Source: Odontocerum albicorne
Taxonomy: Eukaryota > Arthropoda > Insecta > Trichoptera > Odontoceridae
Length of the DNA: 64,000 nucleotides
Direction: 5' to 3'
NCBI GenBank assembly: GCA_949825065.1
Contig: OX463864.1
Span: 17,621,327 to 17,685,326, forward strand
Made by a program: the position numbers and the translations under genes. Below, piece by piece: positions 21,496 through 31,599 of this stretch. Under the pieces are notes generated by a model. It searched no databases. It saw only the letters and a program-made list of their open reading frames with translations, and had not been told where the DNA came from. Position 1 is the stretch's first letter. Every line of letters begins with the position of its first letter.

Positions 21496-21935
21496 TTTCA
21501 CATTTATGTGTCAACTCATTATGTTTCCCATTTATTTTATTCCTGCGCACTTACATTTAGAATAAGTTTAGTTGCATTCAACTTACCCCTTCTCTTTTCC
21601 ATTTTTTTCACATTTGAGTGTCAACTCATTATGTTTCCCATTTATTTTATTCCTGCGCACTTACATTTAGAATAAGTTTAGTTGCATTCAACTTACCCCT
21701 TCTCTTTTCCATTTTTTTCACATTTGAGTGTCAACTCATTATGTTTCCCATTTATTTTATTCCTGCGCACTTACATTTAGAATAAGTTTAGTTGCATTCA
21801 ACTTACCCCTTCTCTTTTCCATTTTTTTCACATTTGAGTGTCAACTCATTATGTTTCCCATTTATTTTATTCCTGCGCACTTACATTTAGAATAAGTTTA
21901 GCTGCATTCAACTTACCCCATCTCTTTTCCATATT
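21495..21935 (+). repeat. 110-bp tandem array, four units
   Basis: CACATTTGAGTGTCAACTCA recurs at 21499, 21609, 21719 and 21829. Units are almost identical, which suggests recent expansion or homogenisation. Confidence 0.92.
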
Positions 21936-22134
21936 TTGTACGTTCTATTACTCAACTACTGAAATGCAAGTACCACTTATACTGATGCGTGTTTCTTGTT
22001 ATCCGATCTCACAGTAGCGTTATAAGGCATTTAATTTATTATTTTAATTTGTACCCTTAATGCAGGACTCTCGGACAACCTGTGCAGAAGGTTGAGAGTT
22101 CGAACTCTGCGGTATTTTACTTGCCTCGAATATA

Positions 22135-22385
22135 TAATTGACGGTCTCCAAAGCCTAATTGGTAAACTCCTGTCTTCTGACTAGAATGGAAATAAAATCT
22201 TAGAACGTTACAGATTCGATTCTCTCTGGTACCCAATTTTATTACGAAATGATTCTAGTCTGGTTTTCACTTAACCTTTTTCACATATTTCTGGTTGGTT
22301 GTAAGAGATTGACACATGGCAATTAACAATATGCTCTATATAACGAAAGCATCGTACAGTAAAATACAAACCATACTAATATTAC
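22135..22385 (+). mobile_element. SINE, near full length
   Basis: tRNA-like head (AAGCCTAATTGGTAAAC A box, GATTCGATTCTC B box), central TTCTAGTCTGGTTTTCACTT, and the 3' domain TTGGTTGTAAGAGATTGACA with the paired TGGCAATTAAC. A second B-box-like relic lies at 22080-22120. Confidence 0.8.
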
Positions 22386-22489
22386 AAGAAAATTATTTAA
22401 AATTTACTGAAATTTCTAACCAGTCAAACCATATAATCAACATTTTTAGCTTTAAAAGGTTCACGATCCCCAAATTCCTGACCGCAAAA

Positions 22490-22740
22490 CTGTGGTCACT
22501 GCCAAATTGGGTTCCGCCAACTAACACCGCCAAGCGCCTCCATACAAATGGGGCGGCGCCCCTCCAACGACACGGCCCTGGCACGGGGGCGGCATCCCAA
22601 GATTGATGCAGGCCGGCTTAGTGAGACCGTAACGGATGGGGGCTCGTTACACGGGGCCTCCTGTCGCGGCCCTGAGGTCGAAGCGTGTAAATACTAGGGT
22701 AGTGGAAAGACTAACTGGGTGCGAAGCCCCAGAACATTGG
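22490..22740. other. GC-rich islet of unknown origin
   Basis: About 250 bases of high GC (GGGGCGGCGCCCCTCC, CACGGGGCCTCCTGTCGCGG) in an AT-rich background. Frames are open on both strands, but neither translation shows a domain that I recognise. It is the strongest composition anomaly in the window. Confidence 0.6.
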
Positions 22741-22894
22741 TGTATCTCACAAATTGTAACATGGACCGAATTCTCTCGTGGCCTTACTAATATTTTCCAT
22801 GGTCTTGTAAACTTTGAAAGTTCACATTACAAATCAAGTCTCAAACAATGGTTACACAACGACCTACGTGGCTTAGTTGATATAACGCTTGTTT

Positions 22895-23050
22895 TCCGAC
22901 CCGGTGATTGCTGGGTCCATTCTCGTTGATACCCATTTTTTTAAAAGGGGCTTTAGTCTTGATTTTACTCAAGACCTCTTTAACATTTTATGGTTGGTTG
23001 TAAGAGATTGCCACACGACAATGATCCCGCAATATATTTTTATTTATTTA
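22895..23050 (+). mobile_element. SINE 3' fragment
   Basis: TTTAGTCTTGATTTTACTCA, TGGTTGGTTGTAAGAGATTG and the CCACACGACAAT arm; the tRNA-like head is degraded. Confidence 0.65.
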
Positions 23051-23494
23051 ATTAACGACACAACAGTGTCTTTTGTATACAAATGAACATATGACAAGTT
23101 ATACAAGTACTTAAAATTGTTGACAAAAAATACAAAACTTTATCTGAAGTTAACATGTACAGGAGATACAAAAAACAGTAGTAATAATAAATTACAAAGC
23201 CATTGTTTAAAGTTATTTAATATTAATATGTATATTTAAGTTCAATATATGTATGTATTCCACAAAATATTACCAAACTTCACCAAGCAGACTGACGTAA
23301 TTGTCGAAGACTTATTTTATAGTGGTAAAGAACTTTGATTCGTTTTTAGCGGAACAACGCTTACATAGAACAAGAATTGGATTTTTTGAGAATTTTATGG
23401 ATAGATCTTGAGATATAGAAATCACATGGGCTCACTTGTAGAACGAGACGAGATGATACTTACGACGACCCCTTAGTATTAATTTTTTTCAAAA

Positions 23495-23630
23495 CGCTTT
23501 TCAGTCCAGTTTTAATTTAAGGTCACTTTAGCATATTTAGCATATTAAAAATTGTTACATGGCAAAAAAACGCCAAGTTGTACTCTATATACAACGAAAC
23601 ATTATACAATGAAATTGATCATGGTTATTG
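23495..23630 (+). mobile_element. SINE 3' relic
   Basis: TTCAGTCCAGTTTTAATTTA, GTTACATGGCAAAAAAACGC, CAAGTTGTACTC and TATACAACGAAA fit the 3' half of the SINE. Confidence 0.55.
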
Positions 23631-23689
23631 TACAACTTTGGTAACTTCACCATAAGAACGTACTTGTGCATGTGAGCACGTTCTTAGTC

Positions 23690-24300
23690 GTCCTATTGCA
23701 CCCCTCACTTGGTTAGTCCAACGAATAGGGGCTCTTCCTCTTGCGCGTCGTCTTCCCACGTTTTAAGTAGCCACAATATTTTCTCCTAGACCGCAAAGTG
23801 TCTGAAAAATCGGATGTGTCGTGATGGTTCGGCTTTTCCAGCTTTGAAATCACATTCATCGCCATTCCAGTTTTTCTAATCACCTCAGGTTCGCATGTTC
23901 TATTGTTGGTAATACTAAAGTTTAAATAAAGGAAGTCAGTAGTCTTCCAGACCATGAGTCACATTATTTGGTGGCAGTTTGTTATTGTGCTATATTATCA
24001 TCAACTTGGTTTTTGACTTATTGATATCCCAGGAGCTTGTCTCGTGTTCCACCTTTTGAAAGAACGTGGCTATTTCTTCTGATGTGTCAATCAAAGTCGT
24101 GGTATCCGTGTATCTCACATTTGAGAGCTTTGTTCCATCAACGTAATACCGTCGACCAAATCCTCATGTGCTCTTCTCATAATATATTATCCATATATGT
24201 TAAACAAATCAACAGAGATAATGCACCCTTGCCCTACACACTTTTTCATATTAAACTGTTTGAACTTGATGTTATTGACTTTGACCTTACGTAATAATAA
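23690..24300 (-). pseudogene. LINE E reverse transcriptase relic
   Basis: Minus strand, frameshifted: LFNIYG and YIMRRAHEDLVDGI, then VRYTDTTTLI where the RT active site YADD is expected, so the catalytic Asp pair is damaged; FKRWNT/QKVEHET follow. After a junction comes NRTCEPEVIRKTGMAMNVIS, the conserved segment after the RT palm. Same general family as the tail at 54560-55035. Inactive. Confidence 0.72.
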
Positions 24301-24399
24301 GTTACAAATTTAAATGACAGTTTTTTTTATCCGGAAGGAACCTTTGAAGATATTTTCTCATGGGATATTGGTATAATTATTTTAGCAGGGTGCCTTCAT

Positions 24400-24600
24400 G
24401 GCTCACAGTTGCGCCAATGTCCATATCGTTCCACCCAACCTCCCCATAATTCGTCCAGCTCTCTCCATACTCCGCCACATTCCAGCTAATGGGACTCCAC
24501 TCCACAAATCACACCTATTCAATAACACGTTGGCCATTTGTCCAATGGGGTGTATATATTGGTCAACCATCACGATTATGGAGTACATTCCTCTGCTAGT
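24400..24600 (-). other. unidentified open stretch
   Basis: About 60 codons are open on both strands. The minus-strand reading (MVDQYIHPIGQMANVLLN, CDLWSGVPLAGMWRSMERAG) has a varied, protein-like composition and ends at a stop after TIWTLAQL. I cannot assign a family. Confidence 0.3.
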
Positions 24601-24964
24601 TGTTGATAAAATTAGTTAGCTATAAATTTACTCTTCTTTTTTTTATTAACAATCTTCCTTAATAATAATTTTAAAAACTGTTAGGGTTTGAATGTAAAAC
24701 AGACTTGAATTTATATACACGTTATTTTATTATAATTTGTCCAATGAATGGATAAGTCGCTTAATGAAAGATAGAAAAAGTTGATGAAAAATACTCAAGA
24801 TTTTTTAAATCCTTACTTGTATTAGATTGAAAATCTCACTAATCGAATGATACTCGTACAGTAATAAATTCACATAAAAAAAACACTTAAGAAATAAAAT
24901 GTACGTTTGATTATACTCGTATAGTTTAAGATTTGATATTTAGGACGGCATGGAGATATATCCT

Positions 24965-25195
24965 CATCATCAGTCCACATTCAACCACTGCAGGATGTAG
25001 ACCTCTTCAAGTTTTCTAGAAATCCTGTCCTTTGCGCATTGCTGCCACATAATCGCTGCTTGTTTATGTGTTTCATCTAACCTGCATGTCTTCGATCCTC
25101 TTACATGCTTTATTCTGCCTATTAGGTACCACTTGATTACTTTATACGCACAACAATGGTGCCGTGCCCAGACTATTTCCACTTTAGTGTTTTTG
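24965..25195 (-). mobile_element. LINE C-terminal relic
   Basis: Minus strand reads CRLDETHKQAA, MWQQCAKDRISRKLEEVYIL and QWLN, a diverged form of the W-x-D-D...AQDRxxWKxLEEAxVxQW ending common in LINE ORFs. Confidence 0.55.
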
Positions 25196-25204
25196 CAACT
25201 TCTA

Positions 25205-25360
25205 TAACATCATCAACTTTTATTTATAGTTAAGGCATTAACACTGTGGAGGTTTAAAGAAGAACTCCCCTAATGATGAGGAGAAAGCCTTGAAACTGGT
25301 AGGGTTATGCTGTTACTAAAAGTAGAATAAACAGTGTTTAATGAAACAAATTACAATCAA
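25205..25360 (+). mobile_element. solo Penelope terminal repeat, decayed
   Basis: Leader TTTATAGTTAAGGCATTAAC and repeat CTAATGATGAGGAGAAAGCC, TTGAAACTGGTAGGGTTATG. The core boxes are mutated (CTAATGA) and the GUC site reads TGTTAC. Confidence 0.75.
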
Positions 25361-25935
25361 CTTTTGTTTGGGTGGTGTTAACACTCACTGCGTTTGCGAT
25401 CTCTTCTGGTATAACCTAGCATGCACCTTTGAATGCTGCGTTGTGTTGTCTGGAGCTTTTGTTTAATTCGTACAGAAAGTTTCGCATCCTTATGTTAGTA
25501 CTGGAGATATGTATATCTAGGAATAATTTAATTAATAATTAGGCTCTTTCAAGTGTACTTAACAATGAATAAATCGGGCCAATCAACCCTGACTGAAAAT
25601 AACTAACAATATAAACCGTCTTCTGTCGAGTGAAAACTTTTTAATTGCTCGATTACAGTATCGCGAGTTAGTTAAATAAATTTTACCCATGATATCCCGT
25701 ATTTATCTCAAAATTTAGGTATATTTTCGTTTTGTTTATCGGTTAAATACTGAACCATTTATTCGGCAAATCTCCAAAACGTCGGATCATTTCCAAAGTG
25801 TAACATGATCTGAACAACTTCAAACCCTGGATAGAAAATAATTGAGAAACCTTAGTCCAACAATAGATAGCAGCGGCCGAAGAAGAGAAACGTTTACTTT
25901 GAAATTAAGGGAAGACGTTCATGACGAATCCAGTA
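25360..25935. other. no feature recognised
   Basis: A patch at 25375-25500 has balanced composition and may be LINE-derived, but it was not identified. Confidence 0.3.
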
Positions 25936-26045
25936 GCACTATACGTGTATATCCGTTTTGTTAGCCTTTTTTGATTTATTCGTTCCATATACCCAAACCA
26001 TCTCAGCGTACTCTTCTTCATCTTGTTTAATGTATCTGACAAAAT
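25935..26045 (-). mobile_element. LINE A fragment
   Basis: Minus strand covers the SKMKKSTLRWFGH region (GAAGAAGAGTACGCTGAGAT, GGTTTGGGTATATGGAACG). Confidence 0.6.
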
Positions 26046-26853
26046 TTACGCCATCGTGAAGTCAGATTGTTTACGGTGCTGTATTCATGATCTGATATGT
26101 TAAGAGCGTCACCACTCTCGCACACGGAATGACCCTGTTCGATAAGTTCTCCGATGTGGATATATTCCATATTTCGACGGATATATTGAGGATTGAACTC
26201 CTTAAGTAGCTTTGTTATCATAGCTGAGGAAATTCAAACGAAAGCTTGAGTATCGTTATGCGTATTACATTATATTTAGACTGATTCTTTTTTTTTTTTC
26301 GTGTAATTTTTATTTCATACAATTGAGTTAAACCCGTAAAAAATGTATATTTAAATAAATGAGAGAAAAGTATATTCGTGTTCGGCCGACAAATAACGTA
26401 TATTGCATACTTTCCACCTTTTTTTAAAGAATTTTTCACTTAAATTGTAATTTATTTCTCTTGTAACCTTTGGCCGAAAAAGTAAAACGCGCATTCGACG
26501 CATCATTTAATCTCGTTTACAAACACTATTCTCTCCGAATTTATTTTGCGACGATAATATGCTGACTTTTATATTTTTCGAAAAAGCATAATCAAAAACG
26601 TTTTATCAAAATTATTCGTGTTCTTAATGTAGATCTTGGTTTTTTTTTCAAAGAGTGTCTCGGCTGTCGTCGTCGGACGCCATTGTAGCTGCTAGACATG
26701 ATTAGTTGTTTGTTCGAATTTTTAAAGTGAATTGGGATTTATTAGATTTTTGGCTATATGGGTATACCTGAAGCTGTATATATTATTCCATTATAATATA
26801 TTAAGAGTATATTTAAACGATTGTGTATTTTTCGGTTCTCCTATGCGAGAGAT
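26045..26853. other. no feature recognised
   Basis: AT-rich. The 64-codon minus-strand ORF at 26027-26221 has no known motif. Confidence 0.35.
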
Positions 26854-26854
26854 A

Positions 26855-27568
26855 CTACCTTGATCAAAAAAATTAGGACCGGCCACCGTGTGGCGATGTC
26901 AGTCACCCGATTAGAATTCTTTTTTTTTGTTAGGTTACCACATCTATCGTTGACACTTCCCTTCAAATTTCAGCGTCATAGCTTGACATTTGTAAAAGTG
27001 CATCAACGAGTTTGCATTAAATTTTGTGTGAAAAACGGATTTAACGGCCCGCAGACCTTGGAAATGTTTGATAAGTGTTTTTCGGTGGCACGAACGCTTC
27101 AGAAGTGGTCGTGAGTCGGTCGAGGATGACGAACGCAGTGGCAGTCGAAAACCGCAAATTTACCATCAGAGAGCTGGCAGAGGACTTGAACATCGCTTAT
27201 GGATCCGCTCAAACATTTTGGTTAATGATTTGGGTCTCAGACGTGTCGCTGCAAAACTGGTGCCGAAAGACCTCAATTTCATGCAAAAAAAAGACCGCAT
27301 TGAAATCGCGAAAGACATTATTTCCATGAGTTTTTGATAAAAAACAACACGACTACTGAACTGGCTCCCTGCGACGAAAATCGAAGACGGCTCTGATATA
27401 CATACCGAAAATTGAGTACCAGCGGTGTTTCGAGGATTGGATCAAGCGCTGGCGTAAGTGCGTTGCAGTCGATGGGGAGTACTTTGAAGGGGGCCATATC
27501 GATTTTGATGAATAAACTTGTATTTTCGATTTTATGAATAAAATCCTAAAACTTTTTGATCAAGGTAG
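26855..27568 (+). mobile_element. mariner-like element, internally deleted (714 bp)
   Basis: Terminal repeats CTACCTTGATCAAAAA at both ends, flanked by TA (26853-26854, 27569-27570). The coding remains keep the N-terminal DNA-binding part and the extreme C-terminus but not the catalytic middle. Confidence 0.9.
26995..27520 (+). pseudogene. mariner transposase, N- and C-terminal parts joined by deletion
   Basis: With frameshifts: RVCIKFCVKNGFNGPQTLEM, then FRWHERFRSGRESVEDDERSG, RELAEDLNIAYGSAQ, ILVNDLGLRRVAAKLVPKDL and, after a deletion, QRCFEDWIKRWRKCVAVDGE-like text and GGHIDF before a stop. This matches the order of a mariner transposase with the DD34D region missing. Confidence 0.82.
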
Positions 27569-27584
27569 TAAATGATTTATTAAA

Positions 27585-27820
27585 ATGCATATCTTTACCT
27601 TGTCCAATAAATGTTGCGTTCGTTTTTTCTTCGTGGAACTTTTCCACTTATAGACCGATTGTTAAATTTTTTTAAACGTAATCAGTTGAAACTTTGAATT
27701 ATCTAAAATTGTTTTTTTTAAAATTGATTATATTGTATTGTTTCATATAATTGCATAATGATTTTACTTTGGTCGTTCAAATCATCCTAGATTTGGATGG
27801 ATTGCCCCTTAAAAAAAGTA
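27585..27820 (+). mobile_element. LINE B 3' end
   Basis: SLPCPINVAFVFSSWNFSTY in a broken frame, then the 3' UTR shared with 18280-18405. It lacks the 56-bp array, so it represents the unexpanded state over this part. Confidence 0.75.
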
Positions 27821-27904
27821 TTTTTATTGATTAGTTTTAGTCTATATTTATTGTCATTTTAACGTTTTTATTTTGTTATTGCAACAGTCATATTATTATT
27901 ATTG

Positions 27905-28115
27905 ACGACCCCTGTGGCCTAGTTGGTAAGACACCTGTTTCCTAACCTGGAGGTTGCGGGTTCAAATCTCGCAGCAACCCATTTAAAAAAATGGATTCGA
28001 GACTGGGTTTCACTGAAGACCTCTATAACATCTTTCTGATTGGTTGGAAGACATTGTCACATTACAGTAAGTCCACCAGGTAGTATGCAACGAAAGTGTA
28101 ATACAGTACAATTAT
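27905..28115 (+). mobile_element. SINE, full length
   Basis: CCTGTGGCCTAGTTGGTAAG (A box), GGTTGCGGGTTCAAATCTCG (B box), GGATTCGAGACTGGGTTTCA, ATTGGTTGGAAGACATTGTC, then CACCAGGTAGTATGCAACGA at the 3' end. Confidence 0.85.
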
Positions 28116-28221
28116 AGCGTAATATTTCATGTTAGTTAAATTTTTAGTTAACGTTCGTTTTCTCGAGTAATATTTCAATTGAATATTTCATTGTTTGCCT
28201 CAAATTGCTAGAAATATGGGT

Positions 28222-28600
28222 CACGTGTGCTACTTTAGGAAGCACTTTAAGACAAACGTTTTTGAGAAGTCTTTTCAAAATGTATAATTTTAGATAAATA
28301 ATACACACATGGTACACTTCACTCTATTGAAACCCTAAAGTGGTGCTATCAAATGTCAGAAGATCTACAAAGTTGTCTTAGTAGTTCGTCTTCTGCGGTT
28401 TTCTCACCGATTATAAAGATTCTTAATCTAATTACCACAACCATCACCTTCGTATCCTTACACTCAGCTTGTTTTGCATTTTATAATAATTTTGTTCTCT
28501 TGATAATAATAATAATGGGTTCGAATCCTGAGTTCGAACTTGAGTTTCTTCTCTCAAAAAGGCGTTGTATAAATTATCCTTTTATTATTATTGAAATAAA
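28222..28600 (+). mobile_element. LINE C 3' end, diverged
   Basis: CYFRKHFKTNVFEKSF corresponds to the SFRKHLK ending of LINE C; 28510-28600 (GGGTTCGAATCCTGAG, TTCTCTCAAAAAGGCGTTGT) matches the 3' UTR at 60665-60770. Confidence 0.5.
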
Positions 28601-29040
28601 TTTTAGTGTTTTAAGTTTGATCAATACTCGGATTTCCACGGGTTAACCATAATGAATACCGCAACGTCCATCCTATAGCCCGTCTTTAGCGGTGTCCTTT
28701 CTATTCTTTAGCGAGACAATCGAGTTTGCGTAGGGATGGGGGACAATGAAGGGGATTCATTAGTTCCATTACGGAGCCTTTCCAGTGATTAAGAAACTTA
28801 TGCAGTCTCTCTTTTTCGTTTGACTGCCTTCATCAAAAACACCGAATTCGATATTTAAATGTTTTTCAATGCTTTATGAAACCTCTTTGATGTGTCACTG
28901 TAGGCGGTTCTTGCGCATTTCATGAACAGCTTGAAGAAAAACCAACCCACTGATGATGAAAAGGTATAATATATATCAAACTGACGGATCAAATAAAGGG
29001 TGGATAGAATTATCTTTAAGCGCTGCATTCAGTGTCCAAG
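28600..29040. other. no feature recognised
   Basis: Mixed composition; no motif found. Confidence 0.35.
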
Positions 29041-29650
29041 GATTTGGAGGGATGGGGACAGATGGTTTCGCCGGTTTCGAGACATAGCAGAAGACCACGA
29101 CTCTCAAGCATTGAGAACTCTATGATGAAGAATAATATATCGATGTCGGAAATGTCGTTCGACAGGATTCGACAAGACTCATTTGCGAGTGGTGACGCTC
29201 TTGATAACTTAGTTTGGCAATCTTCTTTTCCCTTGCCTTATCCCATCCATTTGGGGTCTGCTGCTTGAAATTTTCCCCCCATCTCTCTAGATGTCGCCAA
29301 TAACTCGATGATAGTCCGAGTCTCGTTAAATTCTCCTCCACTTTCTTATGTAGGCTCTTTATTGGTCTCCCTTTGTATCTACTTGGGAGTTCCTAATTCG
29401 TGGCTGTCTAGCGTAGACCCTTCATTCCGCCGTTGCACGTGCCCATACCAACGTAGTTATGCTTCCCGAGCTTTATCAAATATTGGCGCCACTACAATTG
29501 TCCACGAATATGTACATTGTGGATCTTGTCATATCTAGTGACGCATCGCATACGCATATCTGCGACATGAAGAAGTTATTCTTCATTTTTCTTTAGAAGC
29601 CAACAATCAGTTTCATGTAGTATATCAGACAGCAGCACCGAAAACGATTC
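29040..29650 (-). pseudogene. LINE F C-terminal region
   Basis: Minus strand, several frames: LLHVADMRMR, VTRYDKIHNVHIRG, LRWYGHVQRRNEGSTLDS, GTPKYKGRPIKS, VEENLTRLGLSSSYWRHL and ERWGENFKQQ. This is the usual LINE tail order (AEMRMLR..G.TRxDRIRNxxIRG..RLRWYGHVxRR..GRPxxxW). Broken by stops and shifts. Confidence 0.8.
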
Positions 29651-29769
29651 GCAGTGGCGTAAATAATTGTGCGATATATTAAACTAAAGTTTATCAATCA
29701 AAAAGGGGTTCGCTATTTTGTCTTGTTGGCAATTTGTATATGTATAAACAGGCGTGTATTTGTAACGTG

Positions 29770-29990
29770 CTATAGTTAGGAAATTCTAGGATGAGTCCTG
29801 TGACAGCTCACAAATTTGCCCCAATACAACCTTATGTAATGTATTTACCTAAATAACTTGCTATTTATTAGAATTGAGGCTTATATTAAAGTTACTAAAA
29901 TAATTAAAATAACTGAGCATCGTTACAAGGTTGTATTGGGGCAAATTTGTGAGCTGTCACAGGACTCATCCTAGAATTTCCGAACTATAG
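29770..29990. mobile_element. MITE with ~63-bp inverted termini
   Basis: CTATAGTTAGGAAATTCTAG at the left and CTATAGTTCGGAAATTCTAG read from the right; the arms (29770-29832 and 29928-29990) differ at one or two positions. The loop is AT-rich and non-coding. CTATAG ends suggest a TA target. Confidence 0.9.
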
Positions 29991-30117
29991 GAATAATATT
30001 CAGGAAAATCTTGGAATATGCGGAAACGCGTTTCTCTATGGTGTGTCGAAGCAGGTATTTAAGAAAAATTAGACAAATAACTTTGGAGACGCACGAGCAT
30101 GTCTCTAATTATTAAAC

Positions 30118-30198
30118 GATCTTCTTGGCCTAGTTGGTAAGATGCCTAACTTCCACCTGAGGGTTTCGGGTTCGATTCCCGATGGTATGCGTAGAAAA
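30118..30198 (+). mobile_element. SINE tRNA-like head
   Basis: TTGGCCTAGTTGGTAAGATG (A box) and TTTCGGGTTCGATTCCCGAT (B box); the 3' domain is missing. Confidence 0.7.
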
Positions 30199-30462
30199 AG
30201 CTAAATAATTTAGTTAATTATTTCGCCAGGTTACAATACACGCTTGCGCTCGACATGTGTGAGTATTGTTTGTACGGTCGAATACAAATTCGATTGAAAT
30301 CTTACTGGCCATTTGTATGCCAGGACACGGAAAACAGACTATACAACAAAACAGAAATGATTGAAGCCGTTATTAACATGTGGTTTCGGGATTAGTAAAT
30401 ATTGAATTCGTGCCAAAACGTGTACAAGAACTTATAATAGCTAAAGGTTCCTTATTAAAATA

Positions 30463-31014
30463 TTAGGTGTTAACATAAGTTGTGTCCGTTTTTTTTTTCA
30501 ATTTAAAAATGAGCACCAAAAATAAAACAAAATGGTAAAGGTTATACGTCATTCGGAAGAAAATTTTGTGCTCTATATCATGAATAATCTCTGCTCTATA
30601 TGGTTTAAGCGGTCCTCATCGAAGTCCACTGGTCGTCCGGAACGCTTGATGTCTTTCAGGTCGAAATTACCGTCTTTGAAATGCAAAAACCATGGATGAG
30701 CTGTCCTTTAATTCATATCATCTTCACCGTACACTTCGCAAATATCGCGAGTAGCTTTGGCAGCTTTATTCCCTCGATTGGACGCGAACAGAAGGAGGTG
30801 TCGAAAATGCTCACTTTCGTCCACTTTACATTCCACTTTTAAGGCTTGTAAACAAATAAAATAATATACTCGTATGTAACGTAAAAGCAAACACAATATC
30901 TTGTAGAGCAGAAAATTTTCTTTCGAATGACGTATAACCTCTACCATTTTGTTTTACTTTTGGTGCTCAGTTTTAAATTGGAAAAAAACTGACACAACTT
31001 ATGTTAACACCCAA
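30463..31014 (-). mobile_element. mariner-like element with ~120-bp inverted termini (552 bp)
   Basis: Left arm 30463-30585 (TTAGGTGTTAACATAAGTTG) and right arm 30894-31014 (read inward TTGGGTGTTAACATAAGTTG) are flanked by TA. The arms run much longer than the usual ~30-bp mariner ends and include AACAAAATGGTAAAGGTTAT and the GTCATTCGAAAG stretch. A fragment of the same terminus lies at 53004-53060. Confidence 0.88.
30600..30830 (-). pseudogene. mariner transposase DNA-binding region
   Basis: EHFRHLLLFASNRGNKAAKA and TRDICEVYGED, a stop, then RTAHPWFLHFKDGNFDLKDI, KRSGRPVDFDEDRLN. These are the paired helix-turn-helix motifs of a Mos1/mellifera-type mariner; everything after is deleted. Confidence 0.85.
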
Positions 31015-31086
31015 TATAATTAATATTCGAATGATTTAAAAAAAAATTTGACGTTTTATGGCTAATTAACACTTGTTTTATATATT

Positions 31087-31205
31087 TTTCCTTGATCACA
31101 CACTACTATAGTTAAAAAATAGTTACTTTGTGTTAAATAATATTTTATCTTTGACCACACACTATTATAGTTCAAAAATAGTTTCTTTTAAAAAATAATA
31201 TTTTA
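31087..31205 (+). repeat. two-unit tandem duplication (~60 bp)
   Basis: CACACACTACTATAGTTAAA and CACACACTATTATAGTTCAA, each followed by AATAGTTWCTTT and an AATATTTTA string. Confidence 0.75.
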
Positions 31206-31477
31206 CGTAGGCATTTACTTAGTTTTTGTTTACATCGGCCACTCCAAGAAAGTCTCAGATTGTAATTAAATATAGAGGCTGAGTACTCGAGCAGTGTTTT
31301 GCTAATTTGATTACAAATGTTGGACCAGACAACGAACAACCTCTTAAAATTCTCTCTCCAACCTTCGCGGCCTCTTTTCTTCTTTAAATAACAAAATCTT
31401 ATTGTGAAATATATTTTTGTGCTTTTCTTGCCAATCCTCGTTGCGAATATTAATTTTATCCTTTTCTGTTTCACAGT

Positions 31478-31528
31478 GTCCGTTGTTATAATATCTTAAT
31501 AAGATGTTATTAAGATATTATAACGGAC
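31478..31528. repeat. 51-bp hairpin
   Basis: GTCCGTTGTTATAATATCTT folds onto AAGATATTATAACGGAC with two extra bases in one arm and a GATG loop. Confidence 0.85.
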
Positions 31529-31599
31529 AATATATTACAACTGAGAATATTTCGATGATTGTCATTGCATTAATCCATAATGTCTTCATCTTTATTTTC

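Noticed and set aside
22490..22740. Ribosomal RNA fragment
   Set aside because: GC content suggested it, but no conserved rRNA strings were recognised.
27905..27985. Functional tRNA gene
   Set aside because: It continues into the full SINE body and tail.
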